In this document: positions 18,857 to 27,732 of the stretch, piece after piece
Layout: each line of letters begins with the position of its first letter
Numbering within the stretch: position 1 is the stretch's first letter
Assembly (NCBI GenBank): GCA_002747395.1
Contig: PDPE01000033.1
Span: 36,566 to 100,565 of the forward strand
Direction: 5' to 3'
DNA from: Pseudomonadota bacterium
GTDB lineage: Bacteria; Pseudomonadota; Gammaproteobacteria; Pseudomonadales; Oleiphilaceae
DNA length: 64,000 bases
Translations under genes and position numbers: made by a program
The notes under the pieces: generated by a model
Databases searched by the model: none
What the model was told of the DNA's origin: nothing
What the model saw: the letters and a program-made list of their open reading frames with translations, nothing else

Positions 18857-18961
18857 AAACCGGAATAAAAGTGCTGATCGGGCTGGCTATACACTAAAAT
18901 TGACCGATCCATCCCGACCGGCAATTCAAACCCGTTATTTGCAAATACGAACAGCTTTTTT

Positions 18962-18997
18962 TAACGAAAGAGAAATTTATAACGAAAGAGAAATCAC
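18962..18997. repeat. 18-bp tandem duplication upstream of the DUF416 gene
   Basis: TAACGAAAGAGAAATTTA (18962-18979) and TAACGAAAGAGAAATCAC (18980-18997) differ at three positions and are directly adjacent. The second copy supplies the AAAGAG ribosome binding site for the TTG start at 18999, and the first duplicates it. Confidence 0.88.
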
Positions 18998-18998
18998 T

Positions 18999-19598
18999 TT
19001 GAACTACAAGCAGCTCCAATCAAATCTGCCCCGGCTAAAGGGGTGGCGTGAAACCCTGTTCACCTTATCACTCGCTCATCGTGCGTTTCCCAATTTTGCC
19101 TTGTTTGCCGAAGTGGCGGGTGAAGGCAACGGCCATGAAATGCATGAGGTCATCGCACAATGCTGGCATTTGCTGGAGACAGATGAGAGAACCCGGGAGC
19201 ATACTGACGGCCTGGTCAGGCGACTGGAAAAACTGGCCGTCGATGCAGATCAGTATGAGGTGTACGGAGTGTACCCGGCTGTTAAATGTTATGAGCTGGT
19301 TGAACAGGTTCTCTATTCGTGGATCAACCCCGAGAACCGTCGTGCTCTCGATGCGGCACGGCTCAGTCTTGAGACGGTAACCGAGTTTGTTGAATACTCG
19401 GCGGATACCGATATTTCCGATAATGAGCTTGTTTCACTGTTTAACCACCACCCGCTCGTCAAACAGGAGCAGGATTTTCAAATTGAATGCTTCAGGCAGG
19501 TGAAAATGGAACGATTCCCCTCGGAACAATTCCTGCGAAGAATGCGCAAATTCGCGGAGAATGAAGGGGTAAGCAATATCGGGATTTGTCTCGATTGA
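18999..19598 (+). CDS. DUF416 (YjaG-like) protein
   Basis: About 199 residues from the TTG at 18999. The listed ORF begins 33 codons earlier, but that part is repeat-derived and lies before the family start. The YjaG-like pattern is visible: NLPRLKGWRETLFTLSLAHR, FPNFALFAEVAGEGNGHEMH, then YEVYGVYPAVKCYELVEQVL. It is a helical cytoplasmic protein of unknown function that is widespread in gammaproteobacteria. AAAGAG lies eight bases before the TTG. Confidence 0.78.
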   Translation: MNYKQLQSNLPRLKGWRETLFTLSLAHRAFPNFALFAEVAGEGNGHEMHEVIAQCWHLLETDERTREHTDGLVRRLEKLAVDADQYEVYGVYPAVKCYELVEQVLYSWINPENRRALDAARLSLETVTEFVEYSADTDISDNELVSLFNHHPLVKQEQDFQIECFRQVKMERFPSEQFLRRMRKFAENEGVSNIGICLD

Positions 19599-19621
19599 GC
19601 CAATTCATATTCATGGAAGCA

Positions 19622-19663
19622 TAAAAGCATATAAGTCGGTATTAAAAGCATAAAATTCGATAG
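19622..19663. repeat. 21-bp degenerate tandem duplication
   Basis: TAAAAGCATATAAGTCGGTAT (19622-19642) is followed by TAAAAGCATAAAATTCGATAG (19643-19663). It lies in the spacer before avtA. Confidence 0.7.
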
Positions 19664-19728
19664 TAGCTATTCAGCCTCCTGGCGTGAGTAGATACTGCCG
19701 ATAAATCTTTGTCATTCAGGAGTACTCG

Positions 19729-20988
19729 TTGAAACTATCCAGATTCGGTGAAAAGTTCACCTCTCACGCCGGTATTACATCTTTGATGGACGACCTGGGC
19801 AATGCGCTCGCCGGAAGCGACGATATGATTATGATGGGAGGAGGAAATCCGGGTTCAATTCCCGAGGTAGAAGCGGTGATTCAGGCCAGAATGAAAGAAA
19901 TGGCCGAAGATGTTCAGCTTTCCCGGAGAGTGGCGGGAATATATGATCCGCCGCAGGGAGAACTTGAGTTTATCGACAACCTGAAAAATTACCTGAATGC
20001 CAGGTATGACTGGGGGTTAACCAGCAAGAACATTGCTTTGACCAATGGCAGCCAGTCCGCCTTTTTTATTTTGTTCAATATGCTCGCGGGGGAACACCGG
20101 GATGGCTCTGCCAGACGTATTATGTTTCCGCTTGCCCCGGAATATATCGGTTATGCCGACTCCGGGTTAACGGATGATTTTTTTGTCACAAACAAACCCT
20201 CAATCGAGTTAATTGGCGACAACCTGTTCAAGTATCATGTGGACTTTGATTCTCTTGAGATTGATGACAATGTCGCTGCCCTTTGCGTATCCCGGCCCAC
20301 CAACCCGACGGGAAACGTTTTGACGGATGATGAAATCACCCGGCTGGACAATCTGGCAAAGAAACAGGGTATCCCCCTGATTATTGACGGTGCCTATGGC
20401 ACGCCATTTCCCCAACTGATTTTTTCCTCTGCCCGACCGATCTGGAACGACAATATCATTTTGTGTCTGAGTTTATCCAAGCTCGGGTTACCATCTGCCC
20501 GAACCGGTATTGTTATTGCCAATGAGCGCATCATACGGGCTGTTTCCTCGATCAACGCCATTATTAACCTTGCAACGGGCAGTTTCGGTGCCATGCTCGC
20601 CTCGGAACTGGTTCGTTCCGGTGACATTGACCGCCTGTGTCTCGATCACGTCAGGCCGTTTTATCAAAACAGGGCACAAAGGGCGGTGACACAGTTATCC
20701 GAACAGTTGAAAGGCTATTCATTCCGAATCCACAAACCGGAAGGAGCCATGTTTTTATGGTTGTGGCTGGAAGGCTTGCCCATCACCAGCAGACAGTTGT
20801 ACGAACGACTGAAAAAGCGGGGAGTGCTGGTCGTATCCGGCGATTACTTCTTCCCCGGTTTGTCCGATCCCGAGTGGATTCATCAGCATGAATGCTTGCG
20901 CATCACCTATTCCCAGGATGAAGAAATGGTCAGCAGAGGGTTGGCGATTATCGCAGATGAAGTGAAAAAAGTGTTTGATGCCAACTAA
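19729..20988 (+). CDS. avtA: Valine--pyruvate aminotransferase
   Basis: A 419-residue PLP enzyme of fold type I that exchanges amino groups between valine/2-oxoisovalerate and alanine/pyruvate. It starts with SRFGEKFTSHAGITSLMDDL, typical of AvtA. It has the cofactor-binding NPTGNVLTDDE near residue 190, the aspartate in IIDGAYGTPFP, and the Schiff-base lysine in SLSKLGLPSARTG near residue 252. The start is TTG at 19729 with CAGGAG six bases upstream. Full length. Confidence 0.93.
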   Translation: MKLSRFGEKFTSHAGITSLMDDLGNALAGSDDMIMMGGGNPGSIPEVEAVIQARMKEMAEDVQLSRRVAGIYDPPQGELEFIDNLKNYLNARYDWGLTSKNIALTNGSQSAFFILFNMLAGEHRDGSARRIMFPLAPEYIGYADSGLTDDFFVTNKPSIELIGDNLFKYHVDFDSLEIDDNVAALCVSRPTNPTGNVLTDDEITRLDNLAKKQGIPLIIDGAYGTPFPQLIFSSARPIWNDNIILCLSLSKLGLPSARTGIVIANERIIRAVSSINAIINLATGSFGAMLASELVRSGDIDRLCLDHVRPFYQNRAQRAVTQLSEQLKGYSFRIHKPEGAMFLWLWLEGLPITSRQLYERLKKRGVLVVSGDYFFPGLSDPEWIHQHECLRITYSQDEEMVSRGLAIIADEVKKVFDAN

Positions 20989-21308
20989 TTTTGATGTCAA
21001 TAAACAGGAACTGACTATTTTGCTTCAAAAATCGGTTAATTTTTTGTGTTGTTTTCGATAAAAGGCATGACTTTTTATGCCTGTGTTTTGCCGAGATACA
21101 CCCTGCCAGGATTCAGGTAAACCGTTTTTGATCGAGAATAATTGCAACACAGCCTATATGATTGATAATAATTATCATTGGCGTTATATTCGGCTATCTT
21201 GTATTGTTGCAAGTGTCTAAAACTGTCTGGTTGCAGTTGAGCAGTTACTCTGCGTACCGTTTCCTTAGACGTACAGTTTCTTTAAAAGGATAAAAGTAGC
21301 GAGCGGCG
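20989..21308. other. Intergenic regulatory region before the ABC half-transporter pair
   Basis: This 320-bp spacer holds a weak hairpin (GGCATGACTTTTTATGCC near 21066) that could end avtA transcription. It also holds a promoter with an overlapping Fur-type box (21142-21177) and a degenerate 16-17 bp repeat at about 21252-21284. Nothing in it looks coding. Confidence 0.6.
21142..21177 (+). promoter_or_regulatory. Sigma70-like promoter overlapped by a perfect Fur-type box
   Basis: TGATAATAATTATCA at 21163-21177 is a perfect 7-1-7 inverted repeat that matches the core Fur operator. It overlaps a candidate -10 (GATAAT, 21164-21169) placed 16 bp after a -35-like TTGCAA (21142-21147). Fe-Fur binding would block polymerase, predicting iron repression of the ABC genes that start at 21309. 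Confidence 0.85.
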
Positions 21309-23138
21309 ATGAGCAAGGAAATGAAACCGTCTATTATTACCCGCCTGAAACCCTATATGGGAGAGAAGCGCTATCTTTTTCCCTTGTCTTTTGTGTTGTC
21401 GGCTTGTTCTGCTGTGTTGGGGCTTCTGCCTTTTGTGTTTATCTGGCTGATTACTCGCGCTTTCTTTTCAGATGCTCCTGTCATTTCTGTCGCTTCGGGT
21501 GTTTCAGATACTTTGACCGAGCCTGCCATTCCTGAAAATGTGTCTCTGTATGCCTGGCTAACCCTGGGTTCGGCTTTTCTGGCCATGCTGTTGTACTTTT
21601 TCGCCTTGCTGGCTTCTCATCTGGCCGCTTTTCGCGTTGAAGTCGGCATGCGCAAGGTGGCGATGCATAAAATCATTTCTATGCCCCAGGGTTTCTTCGG
21701 TCACTATCAGACAGGTAAAATTCGTAAAGTCATCGATGACAATGCCAGTCAGACCCACGCATTTTTAGCGCATCAGCTGCCTGATCTGGCCTCGACGGTG
21801 ATTGCACCACTGGTATTGTTACTGCTAATCGTAGCCGTTGACTGGCGTATGGGCCTGGTTACTCTGGTACCGGTTGCGCTCGGCATTGGTTCCATGTCGT
21901 TTATGATGACCAAAGAAGGGGAAAGGTTTCGCAATTTGTACATGGATGCGTTGGAGGAAATGAGCAGCGAAGCCGTAGAGTATGTACGGGGCATACCTGT
22001 TGTAAAAACCTTTGGTCAGAGTGTTTATGCTTTCAAGCGTTTTGTTGGCAGTATCACTCGTTACAGAGAAATGGTGATTACCTTTACCCTGATGTGGTCA
22101 AAACCCATGTCATTCTATACCGCAATCATGCAATCGACGGCTTTCTTTCTGGTTCCCTTTTCGGTTCTGTTTATCAGCTACGGTGAAAATCCGGCGCTGA
22201 TTCTGAGCAGCTTTGTTTTCTACCTGTTGATATCACCGGGGTTTACCTTGTTGTTTATGCGCAGCATGTATTTTCAGAATTATGCTGATATGACCAGGCA
22301 GGTACTCGACCGTTTTGATAATCTGCTGGATTACCCGCAAATGGTATTTTTGCAGGACGGACAAAAACCTGACTCTTACGATATTGAATTTAAAGACGTG
22401 ATATTTGCCTACGAAGGTGCGCAGAAAAATGCGGTTGACGGTATCAGTTTTACCGTCAGGCAAGGAGAAACCGTCGCGCTTGTTGGTGCCTCGGGGAGCG
22501 GCAAAACAACTATTGCGAGATTGGCGGTGCGCTTTCGGGACGTACAATCAGGAGCCATTCTTATCGGCGGTATAAATATTCAGCAGCTAAGCCAGAAAGA
22601 CCTGATGGACAGTATCGCATTGGTATTTCAAAACACCCGACTTTTCAACAAATCCCTGCGGGACAATATAGTCTATGGAAAACCCGAAGCCAGTGAGGAG
22701 GAGATTCAACGTGCTATCGACTTGTCACAAAGTCGAGACATTATTGATCATCTTCCCATGGGGCTGGATACAGTGATTGGTAAACAGGGCGCCTGGCTTT
22801 CAGGTGGTGAACAGCAACGAATTGCCCTGGCCCGGGCAATTCTGAAAGATTCCCCCATTGTGATTCTGGATGAAGCTACGGCTTTTGCCGACCCTGAAAA
22901 CGAGCACTCCATTCAACTTGCCCTGCGAGAATTAAGAAAAGATAAAACCGGCCTGATGATTGCTCATCGTATGACAACGGTTCAACATGCAGACAAAATT
23001 CTGGTAATAGATGCCGGAAAAATCGTCGAACAGGGAACCCATGACGAGCTACTGGCAAAGGAGGGGGCTTATACACAAATGTGGCAAGAGTATCAACAAT
23101 CGATACGTTGGAAAATCCGGAAGGCAGAAAGGTTTTAG
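21309..23138 (+). CDS. ABC half-transporter (permease-ATPase), siderophore-uptake type, first of pair
   Basis: A 609-residue exporter-fold half-transporter. A six-helix membrane domain (about 20-320) is followed by an ATPase with Walker A GASGSGKTT near residue 396, signature LSGGEQQR near residue 500, and Walker B IVILDEAT. It is paired with a second half-transporter 22 bp downstream and preceded by a Fur box. Exporter-fold pairs under Fur control, such as YbtP/YbtQ and IrtA/IrtB, import ferric siderophores, so iron import is the best guess. No siderophore synthesis or outer-membrane receptor gene is in the window. Export or another metal-related cargo remains possible. Confidence 0.85.
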   Translation: MSKEMKPSIITRLKPYMGEKRYLFPLSFVLSACSAVLGLLPFVFIWLITRAFFSDAPVISVASGVSDTLTEPAIPENVSLYAWLTLGSAFLAMLLYFFALLASHLAAFRVEVGMRKVAMHKIISMPQGFFGHYQTGKIRKVIDDNASQTHAFLAHQLPDLASTVIAPLVLLLLIVAVDWRMGLVTLVPVALGIGSMSFMMTKEGERFRNLYMDALEEMSSEAVEYVRGIPVVKTFGQSVYAFKRFVGSITRYREMVITFTLMWSKPMSFYTAIMQSTAFFLVPFSVLFISYGENPALILSSFVFYLLISPGFTLLFMRSMYFQNYADMTRQVLDRFDNLLDYPQMVFLQDGQKPDSYDIEFKDVIFAYEGAQKNAVDGISFTVRQGETVALVGASGSGKTTIARLAVRFRDVQSGAILIGGINIQQLSQKDLMDSIALVFQNTRLFNKSLRDNIVYGKPEASEEEIQRAIDLSQSRDIIDHLPMGLDTVIGKQGAWLSGGEQQRIALARAILKDSPIVILDEATAFADPENEHSIQLALRELRKDKTGLMIAHRMTTVQHADKILVIDAGKIVEQGTHDELLAKEGAYTQMWQEYQQSIRWKIRKAERF

Positions 23139-23160
23139 ACAGAAAGGGGAACTTTCCGTT

Positions 23161-24945
23161 ATGGTTGGCTATTTTCAGCAGAAATTTGCTTTGAGTGAAA
23201 CAGGGGCGAAAGACTTGTGCACAGCAATTTTCTCGCACACGTTGTTAAACATCAGTTTTATGTTGCCCGTGATGTTGGCATTTGCTTTTTTGGATGATTA
23301 TGTCAGATATTTGCAAGCCGGAGAGGCAGTAACGAGATCAACCTGGTTTTATTTGATTTTTGCCCTGTGCGCTTTTATGGCAATGCTGGTGATCGCCTAC
23401 ATTGATTATGGCAACACCTATACAAAGATATATAGCGAAAGTGCCAGCAGGCGGATCAGGCTTGCCGAAACACTAAAAGCGCTCCCCATGGCATTTTTTG
23501 GCAAAAAAGATATCGCTGATCTGAGTGCTACTATTATGGAAGACGCTACCCGAATCGAAGAGATTTTTTCTCACGCAGTTCCGCAGCTTTTTGCTTCGAT
23601 TATTAGTATGTTGGTAATGACCTTGCTTATGTTTATCTATAACTGGCAAATGAGCCTCGCTCTGTTCTGGGTGGTTCCCGTCGGTTTTGCAGTGTTTGCC
23701 CTGTCCAAAAAAAGCATGGATAGAGGTCATGAAATGGTCTACTGCGAAAAGCGTCGTGTTACCGAAAAAATCCAGGAAGGTCTGGAAATGGTTCAGGAAA
23801 TAAAGTGCTGCCATCAGGAGTCCGCTTACCTTCAAGAGCTTGATGATCAACTGGACAAATACGAAAAACGACTGATCAGCTCGGAGCTGGTTGGCGGGAC
23901 ACTGGTCAATTTATCACACTTTATGTTGAAGCTGGGGTTGCCCAGCGTTATTTTTGTTGGTGCCTTTTTGTTGGCGGAAGGCAGTATTAGCCTGTTCACC
24001 TATCTTGTCTTTTTGATTGTCGTTGGACGCATTTACGATCCTTTGATAGACACAGTGAATCACCTTGCTGCTTTGCTCTACCTGGATGTGCGGATAAAGC
24101 GCATGAAGGATATGGATAGCATGCCGAGGCAAACGGGGAGAACGGATTTTCATCCCGAAGGATATGATATTGAGTTCAAGGATGTCAGCTTCTCCTATCA
24201 ACAAGGCCAGTCCGTAGTAAATCATGTGAGCTTTGTTGCCAAACAGGGTGATGTTACCGCATTGATTGGCCCCTCAGGCAGTGGCAAAACAACCACCGCC
24301 AGACTGGCAGCACGTTTTTGGGATATCGATAGCGGTATCATCATGCTGGGAGGTGAAAATATTGCGTACATAAACCCGGAAACCCTGTTGCGCTGTTTTT
24401 CCATTGTCTTTCAGGATGTGACTCTGTTTAATGCCAGCGTCATGGAGAATATTCGCCTGGGACGTAAAGATGCGACGGATGATGAGGTCAGGCAAGCCGC
24501 ATGCCTGGCCCAATGTGGGGACTTCATCGGCAGGCTGACGGATGGTTACAACACGGTTATAGGTGAGAACGGAGAAAGACTGTCTGGTGGTGAGCGTCAA
24601 CGCATCTCCATCGCCCGGGCCCTGCTGAAAAATGCACCTGTTATTCTACTTGATGAAGCGACTGCCAGCCTGGACGCCCACAACGAGAGTAAAATCCAAC
24701 AGGCGATCAGCGAATTGATTAAAGATAAAACGGTACTGATTATTGCTCATCGAATGCGTACCGTGGTCGCTGCCGATCAGATCATTGCCATGCAGGCTGG
24801 CAGAATTGTAGAAAGTGGCAGCCCCGAAAAGCTCGGAAAAAGCGATGGCATGTTTGCCAGCATGTTGAAAAATCAGGCCGCGCCTGGCCAGGCAGTGAAG
24901 TGGCCGGATTGTTTTTTTCAGCCTTCTTTAAACGTGATCAAATGA
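23161..24945 (+). CDS. ABC half-transporter (permease-ATPase), siderophore-uptake type, second of pair
   Basis: About 594 residues. The listed ORF starts at 23011 inside the preceding gene; the real start is ATG 23161 (MVGYFQQKFALSE), 22 bp after the first half-transporter. The membrane domain spans about 25-300. The ATPase domain has Walker A GPSGSGKTT, signature LSGGERQRISIARALL and Walker B VILLDEATASLDAHN. It most likely forms a heterodimer with the upstream protein. Its last 28 bp overlap the convergent FbpC-like gene. Confidence 0.85.
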   Translation: MVGYFQQKFALSETGAKDLCTAIFSHTLLNISFMLPVMLAFAFLDDYVRYLQAGEAVTRSTWFYLIFALCAFMAMLVIAYIDYGNTYTKIYSESASRRIRLAETLKALPMAFFGKKDIADLSATIMEDATRIEEIFSHAVPQLFASIISMLVMTLLMFIYNWQMSLALFWVVPVGFAVFALSKKSMDRGHEMVYCEKRRVTEKIQEGLEMVQEIKCCHQESAYLQELDDQLDKYEKRLISSELVGGTLVNLSHFMLKLGLPSVIFVGAFLLAEGSISLFTYLVFLIVVGRIYDPLIDTVNHLAALLYLDVRIKRMKDMDSMPRQTGRTDFHPEGYDIEFKDVSFSYQQGQSVVNHVSFVAKQGDVTALIGPSGSGKTTTARLAARFWDIDSGIIMLGGENIAYINPETLLRCFSIVFQDVTLFNASVMENIRLGRKDATDDEVRQAACLAQCGDFIGRLTDGYNTVIGENGERLSGGERQRISIARALLKNAPVILLDEATASLDAHNESKIQQAISELIKDKTVLIIAHRMRTVVAADQIIAMQAGRIVESGSPEKLGKSDGMFASMLKNQAAPGQAVKWPDCFFQPSLNVIK

Positions 24946-25955
24946 TCGGACGCGAGTCTGATCGCGATTGTGTCGCCAATACGAAAGTCCAGGTGTGAAT
25001 GCAGTGAGCTTTCAACAATTTGCCCGCTGGGCAGTTGCAGCTCATACACTGTCGCTATACCTGCGAAGGTTTTCTGCGTTATTTTCGCCTTACAGGTGGA
25101 TTCCGGTGAAAAAGTGATGTCATCAGGTCGAATCAGTACCATCACATTTGTGCCAACAGGCCATTCATCTGGTTGATCTCCCCTGATATTTCCCAGCTCG
25201 CAACGAATCATGCCCTTGTCCAACAATGTTCCCGAAATAAAACTTCCCTGACCGATAAATTTGCCGATAAATGGCGTTTTCGGTTTGTGATACAGGTTAT
25301 ATGGGGTGTCCCATTGTGTGATGATCTTGTTTTCGATAACCCCGACATAGTCGCTTACCGCAAAGGCTTCCTGCTGGTCATGTGTGACCAGAATGCCGCT
25401 TGTTTTCACCTCTTTCAGTATATTCCTGACTTCTATGTTGAGCTTTCTCCGAAGCTCCGTATCCAGATTGGAAAAGGGTTCGTCGAGTAAAACCAGCGCG
25501 GGCTCCGGTGCCAGTGCTCTGGCAAGAGCCACTCTCTGTTGTTGGCCACCGGATAGTTCATGCGGGTACTTGTCTTTGAACGGGTTCAGATGCACCAGAT
25601 CCAACAAGCGGCCAATCCTTTGTTTTCTGCTGTGTTTGTCCAGCCTGTGCAGCCCGAATCCGATGTTTTCACTGACGGTAAGGTGAGGGAACAGCGCATA
25701 GTCCTGAAATACCATGCCAATGTTTCTTTTTTCGGGAACCACCATCTGTTCTGGTGAGGAAATCTGCTGCGAATTCAGGCTGATACTGCCTTCGGATATT
25801 TCCTGGAACCCGGCTATCGCCCTGAGTACGGTCGATTTTCCGCACCCGCTGGGGCCAAGTAAACAGCCAATATCACCATGAGACAAGGATATGTTGAAAT
25901 TCCGGATCACTATTTCCCGGCCGTATTGACAGGTGATATTGTTGACGGTAAGCAC
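24918..25955 (-). CDS. FbpC-like ABC transporter ATPase (ferric iron / anion type)
   Basis: A 345-residue ATP-binding subunit of a periplasmic-binding-protein-dependent importer. Walker A is GPSGCGKST near residue 34, signature LSGGQQQRVALARALA near residue 132, Walker B LVLLDEPFSNLD, and H-loop VTHDQQEAF. A C-terminal TOBE-like region follows (residues 240-345). It resembles FbpC/CysA/PotA-type ATPases, with FbpC closest by eye. The start is GTG at 25955. No cognate permease or binding protein is adjacent, so the partner is encoded elsewhere or lost. Its position beside the Fur-linked pair fits an iron role. Confidence 0.82.
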   Translation of the reverse strand: MLTVNNITCQYGREIVIRNFNISLSHGDIGCLLGPSGCGKSTVLRAIAGFQEISEGSISLNSQQISSPEQMVVPEKRNIGMVFQDYALFPHLTVSENIGFGLHRLDKHSRKQRIGRLLDLVHLNPFKDKYPHELSGGQQQRVALARALAPEPALVLLDEPFSNLDTELRRKLNIEVRNILKEVKTSGILVTHDQQEAFAVSDYVGVIENKIITQWDTPYNLYHKPKTPFIGKFIGQGSFISGTLLDKGMIRCELGNIRGDQPDEWPVGTNVMVLIRPDDITFSPESTCKAKITQKTFAGIATVYELQLPSGQIVESSLHSHLDFRIGDTIAIRLASDHLITFKEG

Positions 25956-26087
25956 TATATTTTCCGCAAAGTGATAATGGTTGTAATAACAGGTATGTTA
26001 AACGGGTGATAGCAGGTGAAGAAGCGGTGCCGCCGACAGGAGCACTGTCGTTAAACAGTGCCTTACCGGTGTGTCCTTGCCGAGTAT

Positions 26088-26996
26088 CTACTGCTTGTTC
26101 ATCAAAAATTCAACCAGCGCTTTTTGGGCGTGAAGCCGGTTTTCAGCTTCCTGCCATACAGCCGAAGCAGGATGATCCATTATCCCGGCACTGACTTCTT
26201 CGCCACGGTGAGCAGGCAAACAGTGCATAAACAGGGCGTCATCGTTAGCCTTGCTCATCAGCTGCGCGTTGACCTGGAAGCCTTTGAAAACAGCCAGCCT
26301 TTTATCAGACTCGTCTTCCTGCCCCATGGATGCCCAGACATCAGTAGCAACCAGGCTGGCTCCGGCGACGGCCTCTTCCGGGGATCGCAGTATTTTTACA
26401 CAATCCTGGTGAGGTGCCACTATGGCCTGTTTGGGTTCATACCCTTCCGGGCAGGCAATGGTCAAGTTGAAGTCAAACTGTGCGGCAGCATTGATAAAGG
26501 AGTGGCACATATTATTGCCATCGCCTATCCAGGCTACGGTTTTCCCCTTGATGCTTCCCCTGAGTTCGTAGTAGGTTTGCATGTCTGCCAGGAGTTGGCA
26601 GGGATGGTAATCGTCAGTGAGTGCGTTGATGACCGGAACGGAAGAATACTCGGCGAATTTTTCAACGATTGAATGCTCGAAAGTTCGAATCATAATGATA
26701 TCGACCATACTGGACAATACGCGAGCACTGTCTTCTATTGGTTCTCCTCGTCCCAGTTGCGTGTCCCTTGACGAAAGAAAAAGCGCGTGTCCACCGAATT
26801 GAGCCATGCCGGATTCAAAGGAAACCCGTGTCCGGGTGGATGATTTTTCGAAAATCATACCCATCACACGGTTCTTCAGGGGTTCGTAAATGGCACCTTC
26901 CCTGTGCATTTTTTTCAGCTCGATTGCTCTGAAGACAATTTGCTCAAGTTCTGGAGGTGTCAAGTCTTTCAATGTCAAAAAATGTCTGACTTTCAT
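26088..26996 (-). CDS. argF: Ornithine carbamoyltransferase
   Basis: A 302-residue enzyme of arginine synthesis that joins carbamoyl phosphate and ornithine to give citrulline. The carbamoyl phosphate motif [13 protein letters not shown] is near residue 51, the HPCQ motif is in [12 protein letters not shown], the ornithine-side motif is [11 protein letters not shown], and [11 protein letters not shown] lies near the C terminus. Full length, anabolic type by length and motif. A strong hairpin lies in its leader. Confidence 0.96.
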   Translation of the reverse strand: MKVRHFLTLKDLTPPELEQIVFRAIELKKMHREGAIYEPLKNRVMGMIFEKSSTRTRVSFESGMAQFGGHALFLSSRDTQLGRGEPIEDSARVLSSMVDIIMIRTFEHSIVEKFAEYSSVPVINALTDDYHPCQLLADMQTYYELRGSIKGKTVAWIGDGNNMCHSFINAAAQFDFNLTIACPEGYEPKQAIVAPHQDCVKILRSPEEAVAGASLVATDVWASMGQEDESDKRLAVFKGFQVNAQLMSKANDDALFMHCLPAHRGEEVSAGIMDHPASAVWQEAENRLHAQKALVEFLMNKQ

Positions 26997-27020
26997 TTCT
27001 GCTTTGCTCTGAAATAAACA

Positions 27021-27053
27021 ACTACGGGCGGAAGTTGTGCTCCCGCCCGTAGT
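27021..27053 (-). terminator. Strong hairpin in the argF leader, possible attenuator
   Basis: ACTACGGGCGG and CCGCCCGTAGT pair perfectly over 11 bp around an 11-base loop. On the argF strand the stem is followed by TTGTTTATTT, a broken U-rich tract, and then the ATG about 24 bases later. The geometry suits an intrinsic terminator or attenuator ahead of argF. No leader peptide rich in Arg codons was identified. Confidence 0.55.
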
Positions 27054-27231
27054 GGTTTGTCTAAAGGTAAAAGTGACTGACGTGGACTTTTCCGGTCATC
27101 ACCTGCGTACATTCTGATTCATCTGGAAATGGATGATACCAGAAAACCTGCTTCCTGGTCAGTCAGATTTAACGGAGTAATCGGTATATGACGAGCGGGT
27201 CGAGGCAATTCTGATGAAATAACGACCAAAA

Positions 27232-27260
27232 TTGTTCAACCGGCTTAAAATGGGTACAAT
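27232..27260 (+). promoter_or_regulatory. Sigma70-like promoter for grxD
   Basis: TTGTTC at 27232-27237 and TACAAT at 27255-27260 are separated by 17 bp, close to consensus. The grxD start is 70 bp downstream. Confidence 0.65.
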
Positions 27261-27329
27261 ACGCGCCAGCGCGCAGAAGAGCTCTGCCTCGCCAACTCAT
27301 GCGCTTACATACAAACGGAAGGAACATCC

Positions 27330-27662
27330 ATGGATATTATAGAAACCATCAAAGAACAGCTTTCAGGTAACGATATTATTTTGTATATGAAAGGTACCCC
27401 TCAAGCTCCCCAGTGCGGATTTTCTGCACGCTCGGTGCAGTCCCTGATGGCGTGTGGTGAGCGTTTCGCCTACGTCAATATTCTCGAAAACCCGGAGATA
27501 AGGGAACAGTTGAAAGTGTATTCCAACTGGCCAACTTTCCCTCAGCTATATATAAAAGGCGAGCTGATTGGCGGTTGTGACATTATTACTGAAATGTTTG
27601 AAAGTGGAGAGTTGCAGAAGCTGGTCAAGGAGTGTGCAGCAGACGCAGGACAGGCTGAGTAA
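27330..27662 (+). CDS. grxD: Monothiol glutaredoxin (Grx4 type)
   Basis: A 110-residue CGFS-type glutaredoxin that binds a glutathione-ligated 2Fe-2S cluster and shuttles it in the cytoplasm. It has the active site PQCGFSARSVQ near residue 29, the glutathione-side motif WPTFPQLYIKGE near residue 70, and GGCDIITEMFESGELQ. Standard length. ATG at 27330 with a GGAAGGA-like site upstream. Confidence 0.96.
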   Translation: MDIIETIKEQLSGNDIILYMKGTPQAPQCGFSARSVQSLMACGERFAYVNILENPEIREQLKVYSNWPTFPQLYIKGELIGGCDIITEMFESGELQKLVKECAADAGQAE

Positions 27663-27732
27663 GTATACTTGCTGCCCCTTGCTGCGATTGTTTTTCACCC
27701 GACTGTATTTCGCTTGATCGCCTTCCACCCGA

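Larger units (their letters stand above)
26997..27329. other. Divergent intergenic region argF-grxD
   Basis: This 333-bp region contains an 11-bp-stem hairpin in the argF leader (27021-27053) and a sigma70-like promoter for grxD (27232-27260). I could not find a convincing arginine-repressor box. No coding region is apparent. Confidence 0.6.

Noticed and set aside
23011-23160. Upstream 50 codons of the second ABC gene's listed ORF
   Set aside because: They lie within the end of the first ABC gene. ATG 23161 is the natural start.
26042-26061. Terminator between the FbpC-like gene and argF
   Set aside because: GCACTGT/ACAGTGC forms a 7-bp stem, but no U-run follows on either strand.
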